From Gibbula magus (taxonomy: Eukaryota; Mollusca; Gastropoda; Trochida; Trochidae): a DNA stretch of 64,000 nt. Every line of letters begins with the position of its first letter. The first letter of the stretch is position 1. The notes under the pieces were generated by a model that had not been told where the DNA came from, searched no databases, and was given only the letters and a program-made list of their open reading frames with translations. Location of the stretch: contig OW388297.1 in the NCBI GenBank assembly GCA_936450465.1, forward strand, positions 28,910,387 to 28,974,386. Direction: 5' to 3'. This document shows positions 1 to 12,692 of this stretch, piece by piece. The position numbers and the translations under genes are program-made.

Positions 1-761
1 AAATGAGCTATCACACATAGCTGTATGTATTGCTGTGAATTAGGAGAAGATTTTCAAAGACACGTACCCTCAAAACCGCGAAAGTTAAAAAAAAATTCAG
101 TTTTATCGAAATAGCAAAAAATCTATTATTACGGCCGAAAACCGCTATAGGCTTAATCGATGAGGAATGTTGTTGCCCACATTTTGGTGAAAGTTTTATA
201 AAAATATCTTGATAAGTTTTCGAGATATTAAGGTACAAACTTTAGATTTAAAGGGGAGATAACTCGCGAAAGAAGTCGAAAATCAAAAATCGGCCACAAC
301 AGTCCTCTCAGGAATTCATTTATCTTTAAAATGAGCTATCACACATAGCTGTCTGTATTGCTGTGAATTAGGAGAAGATTTTCAAAGACACGTACCCTCA
401 AAACCGCGAAAGTTCACCAAAAATTCAGTTTTTTCGAAATAGCAAGAAATCTATATATACGGCCGAAAAAATGACATTAACTTTTTTTGTGGGGAATGTT
501 GTTGCGCACATTTTGGTGAAAGTTTTAAGAAAATATATTGATTAGTATTCGAGTTATGAAGGTTTAAAGTTTTAACTTCAAGGGGAGATAACTCGCGAAA
601 GAAGTCGAAAATGTAAAAAGTGGCTCGTTAAAATCTAAGTTGGGTCACAGGCTATCATCCCTGAAAGTTTGAAGAAAATCGGTCAAGCCGTTAGTGCTGG
701 AGCGATGACACAAAAAATCTGCAAACAATAATAATAATAACTAGGATTGACACGTCAATAC
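1..761 (+). repeat. Partial array unit cut by the window edge
   Basis: Contains two S monomers (GAGCTATCACACATAGCTG near 5 and 332, spacing about 328 bp), the tail module with TCAAGCCGTTAGTGCTGG, a short (AAT)n run, and the junction palindrome variant ATTGACACGTCAAT at 746-759. The 5' portion of the unit is outside the window. Confidence 0.85.
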
Positions 762-3700
762 TTAGGTCTTCAAGACTTCTGCTTGACCTTGAACTCCATG
801 TTGGACTCAGGGTTATTCGTCTGTTTCTCGGCTTTAAAATGAGCTATCAAACATGTCTCTATCTTCAGTAGTTTTTTTACAAAAATTCTCCAAAGAAGGT
901 ACCCCTCTGAAAACGGAAAAATCACATATTAATGGACCCTTACATTACATTTCTCACGATTAAGACAAAATGGTTAATATTTCCATACTAAGGTGCAACA
1001 TAGAAAATGTTGTGCTTTAATTTCCACTTAAGAAGATGTAATCATCAGTTAGATTGCATACATAATAAATGCGTTATGCTGTTCTGAATATTCAAGAAAA
1101 TAGTCAAAAATGCTTAAATTTGGACCCCTAGACATCGCCTGCGATCTTTGAGGCTTAACTATCAACTTTTTGATGAAAGCGGTCAACATAAAAGTTGTTC
1201 TTCTTGAAATTGTGCATACGTAGGTGTATGTAAAACTTCAATAGCAGAAGAAGTAAAGCAGTTATGATCCTTTGAAATTTGATTAAAATTGCGATTTTTT
1301 AAAAATGACAAACTTCTATGACTTGTCACAAAAAAACTAAGACAGATTTGAGCTTAAAAAATATTGTCCTTAATAAATAACGTTTCTACATCACCATGAT
1401 CTATTTAAAGTCTTCCTATCTTCAATGGTTCATGATCAATAATTCCCCAAAGGATATACACCTCAAAAAGTATCAAAACCAAAATATTCCACTGTTTTGG
1501 GAATATGCTCAAATTACGCCGAAACCATCAACTTTTATATGATAATGACGTGTTATGGAATTGTTAAACTAGTTATTAGGAAGAGATTGAAGTCAGTAAG
1601 TTTGACATAACTTTATTTATAACATAGTTATGTTCCTTTGAATGCGAGTCCAAAAAATTCAATTTTAAAAAAGTCCATTTTTCAAATCGCTGTATTCTGA
1701 TAACCGTTATCAATACAGTTTTGGTTTTAGGTATCGTTTACACAGTGGCTATTCAGCTTTAAAATGAGCTATCACACATAGCTGTATGTATTGCCGTTAT
1801 TTAGGAGAAGATTTTTGAAGACGCGTACCCTCAAAATCGCGAAAGTTCACCAAATTTTCAGTTTTTTCGAAATAGCAAAAAATCTATTATTACGGCCGAA
1901 AACCACTATAGGCCTAATCGATGGGGAATGTTGTTGCCCACATTTTGGTGAAAGTTTTATGAAAATATCTTGATAAGTTTTCGAGGTATTGAGGTTTGAA
2001 GTTTCAACTTCAAGGGGAGATAACTCAAGAACCAGATCGAAATTCAAAAAAATGGCTCGACAAAATCTAAGTTGGAATACTGGCTACAATCCCTGAAAAT
2101 TTCATGCAAATCGGATCAGCCGTTTTTCCGGTAGGAGGGCCACAAAATCGTACAAATAATAATAATAATAAAAAAAAACACGATAACAACAATAGGTCTT
2201 CAGACATTCGTCTTGAAGACCTAACTAGGATTGACGCGTCAATACTTAGGTCTTCAAGACTTCTGCTTGACCTAGAACTCCATGTTGGACTTAGGGTTAT
2301 TCGTCTGTTTCTCTGCTTTAAAATGAGCTATCAAACATGTCTCTATCTTCAGTAGTTTTTTTACAAAAATTCTCCAAAGAAGGTACCCCTCTGAAAACGG
2401 AAAAATCACATATTAATGGACCCCTACATTACATTTCTCACGATTAAGACAAAATGGTTAATATTTCCATACTAAGGTGCAACATAGAAAATGTTGTGCT
2501 TTCATTTCCACTTAAGAAGATGTAATCATCATTTAGATTGCATACATAATTAATGCGTTATGCTGTTCTGAATATTCAAGAAAATACTCAAAAATGCTTA
2601 AATTTGGACCCCTAGACATCGTTTGCGATGTTCGAGGCTTAACTATCAACTTTTTGATGAAAGCGGTCAACATAAAAGTTGTTCTTCTTGAAATTTTGCA
2701 TACGTTGGTGTATGCAAAATTTCAATAGCGTAAGAAGTTAAGCAGTAATGATCCTTTAAACATGGCTGAAAATGGCGAGTTCTGAAAAATGGCAATCTTC
2801 TATGACTTGTCACACATAAACTATGACAGAAAAATGTTTGAAATTTATTTACCTTAATAAAGGACATCTCTACTTCACGATGATATATTAAACATAATTG
2901 TATCTTCAGTGGTTTACAATGGAAAATTCTACAAAGAAAGTACCCCTCGAAAAGTCTCAAAATCCCAAATATTTATATTTTTGGAAATACGTCCAAATTG
3001 TGTCGATACTATCAACTTTTACATGACATTGATATGTTGTGGAATTGTTTAACTAGTTATATGGAAAAGATAGCAATAAGTAACTTTGGCATAAGTTCAT
3101 TTGTAACAGAGTTATGCCCCTTTGAACATATAGCCTAAAAACGATCTTTTAAAAAAAGGTCCATATTCAAGGGCATATTCCTGAAATTTTAGGACAAAAT
3201 TCAAAATTCGGAAAAGATCATGTTGTTGTACATTCATTTAGCTTTCAGATGAGCTATCACACATAGTTGTATGTATTGCCGTGATTTAAGAGAAGATTTT
3301 TGAAGACGCGTACCCTTAAAACCGCGAAAGTTGACAAAATTTTCAGTTTTTCCGAAATAGCAAAAAATCTATTATTACGGCCGAAAACCGCTATAGGCCT
3401 AATCGATGGGGAATGTTGTTGCCCACATTTTGGTGAAAGTTTTATGAAAATATCTTGATTAGATTTCGAGCTATTGAGGTTTGAAGTTTGGACTTCAAGG
3501 GGAGATAACTCAAGATAGAAGACGAAAATCAAAATTCGGCCGACGTACAAGGCGAGTTTGTATTACAGGCTATCATTTCTGAAAATTTCATGCAAATCAG
3601 TTCAGCGGTTATTTCAGAATCCGTTTAACAAAAAACGTACAAATAATAATAAGAAAAAAAAACCGGATAATAACAATAGGTCTTCCAGACATTCGTCTTG

Positions 3701-6649
3701 AAGACCTAACTAGGATTGACGCGTCAATACTTAGGTCTTCAAGACTTCTGCTTGACCTTGAACTCCATGTTGGACTCTCGATTATGCATCATTTTCTCCG
3801 CTTTAAAACGAGCTATCAAACATGTCTCTATCTTCAGTAGTTATTTAAAAAAAATTCTCCAAAGACAATGACCCTCTGAAAATGGAACTTTTTCTTATTA
3901 ATGGACCCCTACATGGTCTTTATCACGATTAAGACAAAATGGTTAATATTTTCATACTAAGTTGCACATAGAAAATATTGTGCTTTAATTTCCACTTAAG
4001 AAGATTTAATCATCATTTAGATTGCATACATAATTAAGGCGTTATGCTTTTCTGAATATTCAAAATACTCAAAAATGTTTAAATTTTGACCCCTAGACAA
4101 CATTTGCGATGTTCGGAGCTTAACTATCAACTTTTTGATGAAAGGGTTCAACAGAAACGTTGGTGTTCTTGAAATTGTCCATCCGTAGGTATAAACACAA
4201 TTTCAATATTTTAATTAGTTAAGCATTTATGATCCTTTGAACCTTGCTTAAAATGACGATTTTTAAAAAAAAGACAAACTTCTATGACTTGTCACAAAAA
4301 AACTAAGACAGATACGAGCTTGAAAAATATTGTCCTTAAAAAATGACGTTTCTACATCAACATGATCTATTTAAAGTGTTCCTATCTTCAGTGGTTCATG
4401 ATCAATAATTCTCAAAAGGATATACCCCTCGAAAATGCTCAAAATCACAAACTTTTACTTATTTGGGGAATATGCCCACATTTTGCCCAAACTATCAACT
4501 TTTATATGATAATGATATGTTATGGAAGTGTTGCATTAGTTATAAGAAAGAGACTACAATAAGTATCTTCGACATAACTTTTTTCATAACAGAGTTATGC
4601 CCCTTTAAACATGGAGCCCGAAACACGCCCATTTTAAAAAGGACCATAATCAAGGGCAGATTACTCGAATTCAAGGTCCAAATTCAAAATTCGGCTACAG
4701 TACTTTTTTTCTAAATTCAATTAGCTTTCAAATGAGCTATCACACATAGCTGTATGTGTTGCCGTTATTTATGAGAAGATTTTTGAAGACGCGTACCCTC
4801 AAAATCGCGAAAGTGCGCAAAATTTTCAGTTTTTTCGAAATAGCAAAAAATCTATTATTACGGCCGAAAACCGCTATAGGCCTAATCGATGGGGAATGTT
4901 GATGCCCACATTTTGGTGAAAGTTTTATGAAAATATCTTGATAAGTTTTCGAGCTATTGAGGTTTGAAGTTTCAACTTTAAGGGGAGATAACTCAAGAAA
5001 GAAGTCGAAAATCCAAAATCCGTCTCGTCATCATCTAAGTTGGGTCACTGGCTATCATTTCTGAACGTTTCAGAACAATCGGCCCAGCCGTTAGTTCTGA
5101 ATCAGTGGCACAAAATCGGTATAAATAATAATAATAATAATAATAATAATCAGGATAAAAACAATAGGTCTTCAGACATTCGTCTTGAAGACCTAACTAG
5201 GATTGACGCGTCAATACTTAGGTCTTCAAGACTTCTACTTGACCTAGAACTCCATGTTGGACTTAGGGATATTCGTCTGTTTCTCCGCCTTAAAATGAGC
5301 TATCAAACATGTCTCTATCTTCAGTAGTTTTTTTACAAAAAATCTCCAAAGAAGGTACCCCTCTGAAAACGGAAAAATCACATATTAATGGACCCCGACA
5401 TTACATTTCTCACGATTTAGACAAAATGGTTAATATTTCCATACTAAGGTGTAACATAGAAAATGTTGTGCTTTAATTTCCACTTAAGAAGATGCAATCA
5501 TCATTTAGATTGCATACATAATTAATGCGTAATGCTGTTCTGAATATTCAAGAAAATAGTCAAAAATGCTTAAATTTGGACCCCTAGACATCGTTTGCGA
5601 TGTTCGAGGCTTAACTATCAACTTTTTGATGAAAGCGGTCAACATAAAAGTTGTTCTTCCTGAAATTGTGCATACGTTGGTGTATGCAAAATTTCAATAG
5701 CGTAAGACGTTAAGCAGTAATGATCCTTTAAACATGGCTGAAAATGGCGAGTTCTGAAAAATGGCAATCTTCTATGACTTGTCACACATAAACTATGACA
5801 GAAAAATGTTTGAAATTTATTTACCTTAATAAAGGACATCTCTACTTTACGATGATATATTAAACATAATTGTATCTTCAGTGGTTTACAATGGAAAATT
5901 CTACAAAGAAAGTACCCCTCGAAAAGTCTCAAAATAGCAAAATTTCGTTGTTTTGGTCAAACGCGTCAATTGTGGCCGAACTATCAACTTTTACATGATA
6001 ATGATCTATAGTGGAATTATTTGCCTAGTAATTGTTAAACGAATGCAGTAAAAAAATTTGACACAAGTTTATTCCTTACCGAGTAACCTCCCTTAGAAGA
6101 CGTAGACCAAAAACGGAGTTTTTTTAAATGACGAATTTCAAAGGTGGATTGCGTAAATACAAAGATGAAATTTAAAAATCGGAAGATGTCACGTTATGGA
6201 GCAGCTATTCAGCTTCAAAATGAGCTACCACATGTAACTGTATGTATTGCCGTTAGTGAGAAGAAGATTTTCAAAGACGCGTACCCTAAAAACCGCGAAA
6301 GTTCACAAAAAATTCAGTTTTTTCGAAATAGCAAAAAATCTATATATACGGCCGAAAAAATACCATGAGCTTTTCGATGGGGAATTTTGTTGCGCACATT
6401 TTGGTGAAAGTTTTATGAAAATATCTTGATAAGTTTTCGAGATATTGAGGTTTGCAGTTTCAACTTCAAGGGGAGATAACTCAAGAACTAGGTCGAAATT
6501 CAAAAATCTGGCTCGTGCATTTCAAGATATTGTCACAAGCTATCATCCCTGAAAGTTTGAAGAAAATCGGTCAAGCCGTTACTGCTGGAGCGATGACACA
6601 AAAAATCTGGAAAGAATAATAATAATAACTAGGATTGACGCGTCAATAC
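762..6649 (+). repeat. Four long array units (1,484, 1,485, 1,487 and 1,432 bp)
   Basis: Each unit runs: left module starting TTAGGTCTTCAAGACTTC, a 'GAGCTATCAAACATGTCTC' segment, two further diverged segments (near 'GATGAAAGCGGTCAACAT' and 'CATGATCTATTTAAAG' or 'GATGATATATTAAAC'), one S monomer, the tail and (TAA)n. Three of the four junctions also carry an AGGTCTTC hairpin (2194, 3677 and 5166 regions). The successive segments share spaced motifs (GAGCTATCA, AAAGA..GTACCC, ATCAACTTTT.ATGA), suggesting that the unit itself arose from ancient duplication of a ~300-bp ancestor. Confidence 0.85.
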
Positions 6650-9600
6650 TTAGGTCTTCAAGACTTTTGCTTGACCTTGAACTCCATGCTGGACTCTCGG
6701 TTATTCGCCAGTTATTATGCTTTAAAATGAGCTATCAAACATGTCTCTATCTTCAGTAGTTATTTTACAAAAAATATCCAAAGACAATGACCCTCTGAAA
6801 ATGGAACAATCGCTTATTAATGGACCCAATACATGACCTTTCTCACAATTAAGACAAAATGGTTAATATTTTCATACTAAGTTGCAACATAGAAAGTATT
6901 GTGCTTTAATTTCCACTTAAGTAGATGTAACCAACTCTCCCTTTGAACATACAGTAGAAGAACACACTTTTAAAAAATGACCATGTTCAAGGACATATTT
7001 TTAAAATTTTAGGAAGAAATTCAAAATCCGGCCGAAACAGTCCTCTCAGGAGTTCATTTATCTTCAAAATGAGCTATCACACATAGCTGTATGTATTGCC
7101 GTGAATTAGGAGAAGACTTTTAAAGACGCGTACCCTCAAAAACGCGAAAGTTAAAAAAAATTCAGTTTTATCGAAATAGCAAAAAATCTATTATTACGGC
7201 CGAAAATCGCTATAGGCTAAATCGATGAGGAATGTTGTTGCCCACATAGTGGTGAAAGTTTTGTGCAAATATATTGATTAGTTTTCGAGATATTAAGGTA
7301 TAAAGTTTTAACTTCAAGGGGAGATAACTCGCGAAAGAAGTCGAAAATGAAAAATCGGCCACAACAGTCCTCTCAGGAATTCATTTATCTTTAAAATGAG
7401 CTATCACACATAGCTGTATGTATTGCTGTGAATTAGGAGAAGATTTTCAAAGACGCGTACCCTAAAAACCGCGAAAGTTCACAAAAAATTCAGTTTTTTC
7501 GAAATAGCAAAAAATCTATATATACGGCCGAAAAAATACCATTGAGCTTTTCGATGGGGAATTTTGTTGCGCACATTTTGGTGAAAGTTTTATGAAAATA
7601 TCTTGATAAGTTTTCGAGATATTGAGGTTTGAAGTTTCAACTTCAAGGGGAGATAACTCAAGAACTAGGTCGAAATTCGAAAATCTGGCTCGTGCATTTC
7701 AAGATATTGTCACAAGCTATCATCCCTGAAAGTTTGAAGAAAATCGGCCAAGCCGTTACTGCTGGAGCGAACGCACAAGAAATCTGCAAAGAATAATAAT
7801 AACTAGGATTGACGCGTCAATACTTAGGTCTTCAAGACTTCTGCTTGACCTTGAACTCCATGCTGGACTCCCGGTTATTCGCCAGTTAGTATGCTTTAAA
7901 ATGAGCTATCAAACATGTATCTATCTTCAGTAGTTATTTTACAAAAATTCTCCAAAGACAATGACCCTCTGAAAATGGAACAATCGCTTATTAATGGACC
8001 CCTACATGACCTTTCTCACAATTAAGACAAAATGGTTAATATTTTCATACTAAGTTGCAACATAGAAAGAATTGTGCTTTAATTTCCACTTAAGTAGATG
8101 TAACCAACTCTACCTTTGAACATACAGTAGAAGAACACTCTTTCAAAAAATGACCATGTTCAAGGACATATTTTTAAAATTTTAGGAAGAAATTCAAAAT
8201 TCGGCCACAACAGTCCTCTCAGGAGTTCATTTATCTTCAAAATGAGCTATCACACATAGCTGTATGTATTGCCGTGAATTAGGAGAAGACTTTTAAAGAC
8301 GCGTACCCTCAAAAACGCGAAAGTTAAAAAAAATTCAGTTTTATCGAAATAGCAAAAAATCTATTATTACGGCTGAAAATCGCTATAGGCTAAATCGATG
8401 CGGAATGTTGTTGCCCACATATTGGTGAAAGTTTTGTGCAAATATATTGATTAGTTTTCGAGATATTAAGGTATAAAGTTTCAACTTCAAGGGGAGATAA
8501 CTCGCGAAAGAAGTCGAAAATGAAAAATCGGCCACAACAGTCCTCTCAGGAATTCATTTATCTTTAAAATAAGCTATCACACATAGCTGTATGTATTGCC
8601 GTGATTTAGGAGAAGATTTTCAAAGACACGTACCCTCAAAACCGCGAAAGTTCACCAAAAATTCAGTTTTTTCGAAATAGCAAGAAATCTATATATACGG
8701 CCGAAAAAATGACATTAACTTTTTTTGTGGGGAATGTTGTTGCGCACATTTTGGTGAAAGTTTTAAGAAAATATATTGATTAGTATTCGAGTTATGAAGG
8801 TTTAAAGTTTTAACTTCAAGGGGAGATAACTCAAGAACTAGGTCGAAATTCGAAAATCAGGCTCGTGCATTTCAAGATATTGTCACAAGCTATCATCCCT
8901 GAAAGTTTGAAGAAAATCGGTCAAGCCGTTAATGCTGGAGCGAACGCACAAGAAATCTGCAAAGAATAATAATAATAACTAGGATTGACGCGTCAATACT
9001 TAGGTCTTCAAGACTTCTGCTTGACCTTGAACTCCATGCTGGACTCCCGGTTATTCGCCAGTTAGTATGCTTTAAAATGAGCTATCAAACATGTATCTAT
9101 CTTCAGTAGTTATTTTACAAAAATTATCCAAAGACAATGACCCTCTGAAAATGGAACAATCGCTTATTAATGGACCCCTACATGACCTTTCTCACAATTA
9201 AGACAAAATGGTTAATATTTTCATACTAATTTGCAACATAGAAAGTATTGTGCTTTAATTTCCACTTAAGTAGATGTAAGCAACTCTCCCTTTGAACATA
9301 CAGTAGAAGATCACACTTTTAAAAAATGACCATGTTCAAGGACATATTTTTTAAATTTTAGGAAGAAATTCAAAATTCGGCCAAAACAGTCCTCTCAGGA
9401 GTTCATTTATCTTCAAAATGAGCTATCACACATAGCTGTATGTATTGCCATGAATTAGGAGAAGACTTTTAAAGACGCGTACCCTCAAAAACGCGAAAGT
9501 TCCAAAAAAATTCAGTTTAATCGAAATAGCAAAAAATCTATTATTACGGCCGAAAATTGCTATAGGCTAAATCGATGAGGAATGTTGTTGCCCACATAGT

Positions 9601-12600
9601 GGTGAAAGTTTTTTGCAAATATCTTAATTAGTATTTGAGATATTAAGGTATAAAGTTTTAACTTCAAGGGGAGATAACTCGCGAAAGAAGTCGAAAATGA
9701 AAAATCGGCCACAACAGTCCTCTCAGGAATTCATTTATCTTTAAAATGAGCTATCACACATAGCTGTCTGTATTGCTGTGAATTAGGAGAAGATTTTCAA
9801 AGACACGTACCCTCAAAACCGCGAAAGTTCACCAAAAATTCAGTTTTTTCGAAATAGCAAGAAATCTATATATACGGCCGAAAAAATGACATTAACTTTT
9901 TTTGTGAGGAATGTTGTTGCGCACATTTTGGTGAAAGTTTTAAGAAAATATATTGATTAGTATTCGAGTTATGAAGGTTTAAAGTTTTAACTTCAAGGGC
10001 AGATAACTCAAGAACTAGGTCGAAATTTGAAAATCTGGCTCGTGCATTTCAAGATATTGTCACAAGCTATCATCCCAGAAAGTTTGAAGAAAATCGGTCA
10101 AGCCGTTAATGCTGGAGCGAACGCACAAGAAATCTGCAAAGAATAATAATAATAATAATAATAAGAAACACGATAGGAACAATAGGTCTTCAGACTTTGT
10201 CTTGAAGACCTAATAATAAGAAACACGATAGGAACAATAGGTCTTCAGACTTTGTCTTGAAGACCTAATAAGAAACACGATAGGAACAATAGGTCTTCAG
10301 ACATTCGTCTTGAAGACCTAACTAGGATTGACGCGTCAATACTTAGGTCTTCAAGACTTCTGCTTGACCTTGAACTCCATGCTGGACTCCCGGTTATTCG
10401 CCAGTTAGTATGCTTTAAAATGAGCTATCAAACATGTATCTATCTTCAGTAGTTATTTTACAAAAATTCTCCAAAGACAATGACCCTCTTTAAATGTAAC
10501 AATTGATCATTAATGGACCCCTACATGATCTTTCTCACGATTAAGACAAAATGGTTAATATTTTCATACATAGGTGTCACATAGACAAACTTGTGCTTTA
10601 ATTTCCACTAAATTAGATGTAACCAACTCTCCCTTTGAACATACAGTAGAAATACACACTTTTAAAAAATGACCATGTTCAAGGACATATTTTCAAAAAT
10701 TTAGGAAGAAATTCAAAATTCGGCGAAAACAGTCCTCTCAGGAATTCGTTTATCTTCAAAATGAGCTATCACACATAGCTGTATGTGTTGCCGTGAATTA
10801 GGAGAAGACTTTCAAAGACGCGTACCCTCAAAACCGCGAAAGTTCACAAAATTTTCAGTTTTATCGAAATAGCAAAAAATCTATTATTACGGCCGAAAAC
10901 AGCTATAGGCCTTATCGATGAGGAATGTTGTTGCCCACATAGTGGTGAAAGTTTTGTGCAAATATATTGATTAGTTTTCGAGATATTAAGGTATAAAGTT
11001 TTAACTTCAAGGGGAGATAACTCGCGAAAGAAGTCGAAAATGAAAAATCGGCCACAACAGTCCTCTCAGGAATTCATTTATCTTTAAAATGAGCTATCAC
11101 ACATAGCTGTATGTATTGCCGTGAATGAGGAGAAGATTTTCAAAGACGGGTACCCTCAAAACCGCGAAAGTTCACAAAATTTTCAGTTTTTTCGAAATAG
11201 CACAAAATCTATATATACGGCCGAAAAAATGACATTAACCTTTTTGATAGGGAATGTTGTTGCGCACATTTTGGTGAAAGTTTTAAGAAAATATCTTGAT
11301 AAATTTTCGAGATATTGAGGTTTGAAGTTTCAACTTCAAGGGGAGATAACTCAAGAACTAGGTCGAAATTCAAAAATCTGGCTCGTGCATGTCAAGATAT
11401 TGTCACAAGCTATCATCCCTGAAAGTTTGAAGAAAATCGGTCAAGCCGTTACTGCTGGAGCGAACGCACAAGAAATCTGCAAAGAATAATAATAACTAGG
11501 ATTGACGCGTCAATACTTAGGTCTTCAAGACTTTTGCTTGACCTTGAACTCCATGCTGGACTCTCGGTTATTCGCCAGTTATTATGCTTTAAAATGAGCT
11601 ATCAAACATGTCTCTATCTTCAGTAGTTATTTTACAAAAATTATCCAAAGACAATGACCCTCTGAAAATGGAACAATCGCTTATTAATGGACCCCTACAT
11701 GACCTTTCTCACAATTAAGACAAAATGGTTAATATTTTCATACTAAGTTGCAACATAGAAAGTATTGTGCTTTAATTTCCACTTAAGCAGATGTAACCAA
11801 CTCTCCCTTTGAACATACAGTAGAAGAACACACTTTTAAAAAATGACCATGTTCAAGGACATATTTTTAAAATTTTAGGAAGAAATTCAAAATTCGGCCA
11901 AAACAGTCCTCTCAGGAGTTCATTTATCTTCAAAATGAGCTATCACACATAGCTGTATGTATTGCCGTGAATTAGGAGAAGACTTTTAAAGACGCGTACC
12001 CTCAAAAACGCGAAAGTAAAAAAAAATTCAGTTTTATCGAAATAGCAAAAAATCTATTATTACGGCCGAAAATCGCTATAGGCTAAATCGATGAGGAATG
12101 TTGTTGCCCACATAGTGGTGAAAGTTTTGTGCAAATATATTGACTTGTTCTCGACATATTAAGGTACAAACTTAAGATTTCAAGGGGAGATAACTCGCGA
12201 AAGAAGTCGAAAATCAAAAATCGGCCACAACAGTCCTCTCAGGAATTCATTTATCTTTAAAATGAGCTATCACACATAGCTGTATGTATTGCCGTGAATG
12301 AGGAGAAGATTTTCAAAGACGCGTACCCTCAAAACCGCAAAAGTTCACCAAATTTTCAGTTTTTTCGAAATAGCACAAAATCTATATATACGGCCGAAAA
12401 AATGGTATTTACCTTTTCGATCGGGAATGTTATTGCGCAACTTTTGGTGAAAGTTTCGAGAAAATATCTTGATAAATTTTCGAGATATTGAGGTTTGAAG
12501 TTTCAACTTCAAGGGGAGATAACTCAAGAACTAGGTCGAAATTCGAAAATCTGGCTCGTGCATTTCAAGATATTGTCACAAGCTATCATCCCTGAAAGTT

Positions 12601-12692
12601 TGAAGAAAATCGGTCAAGCCGTTAATGCTGGAGCGAACGCACAAGAAATCTGCAAAGAATAATAATAATAACTAGGATTGACGCGTCAATAC
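6650..12692 (+). repeat. Five short array units (mostly 1,174-1,176 bp)
   Basis: In these units the left module is internally deleted (it jumps from TTTCCACTTAAGTAGATG straight to TAACCAACTCTCCC) and two S monomers follow instead of one. Units start at 6650, 7824, 9000, 10343 and 11517; the 9000 unit is longer (1,343 bp) because three hairpin minisatellite copies are inserted at its 3' end (about 10,163-10,320). The equal lengths of four of the five point to recent amplification of one variant. Confidence 0.85.

Noticed and set aside
2667..2960. A recurrent 97-codon minus-strand frame, also at 5639, 24175 and 29095
   Set aside because: It is conserved only because the array units are copies of each other. 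Other units carry stops, and the composition is AT-driven with no recognisable domain.
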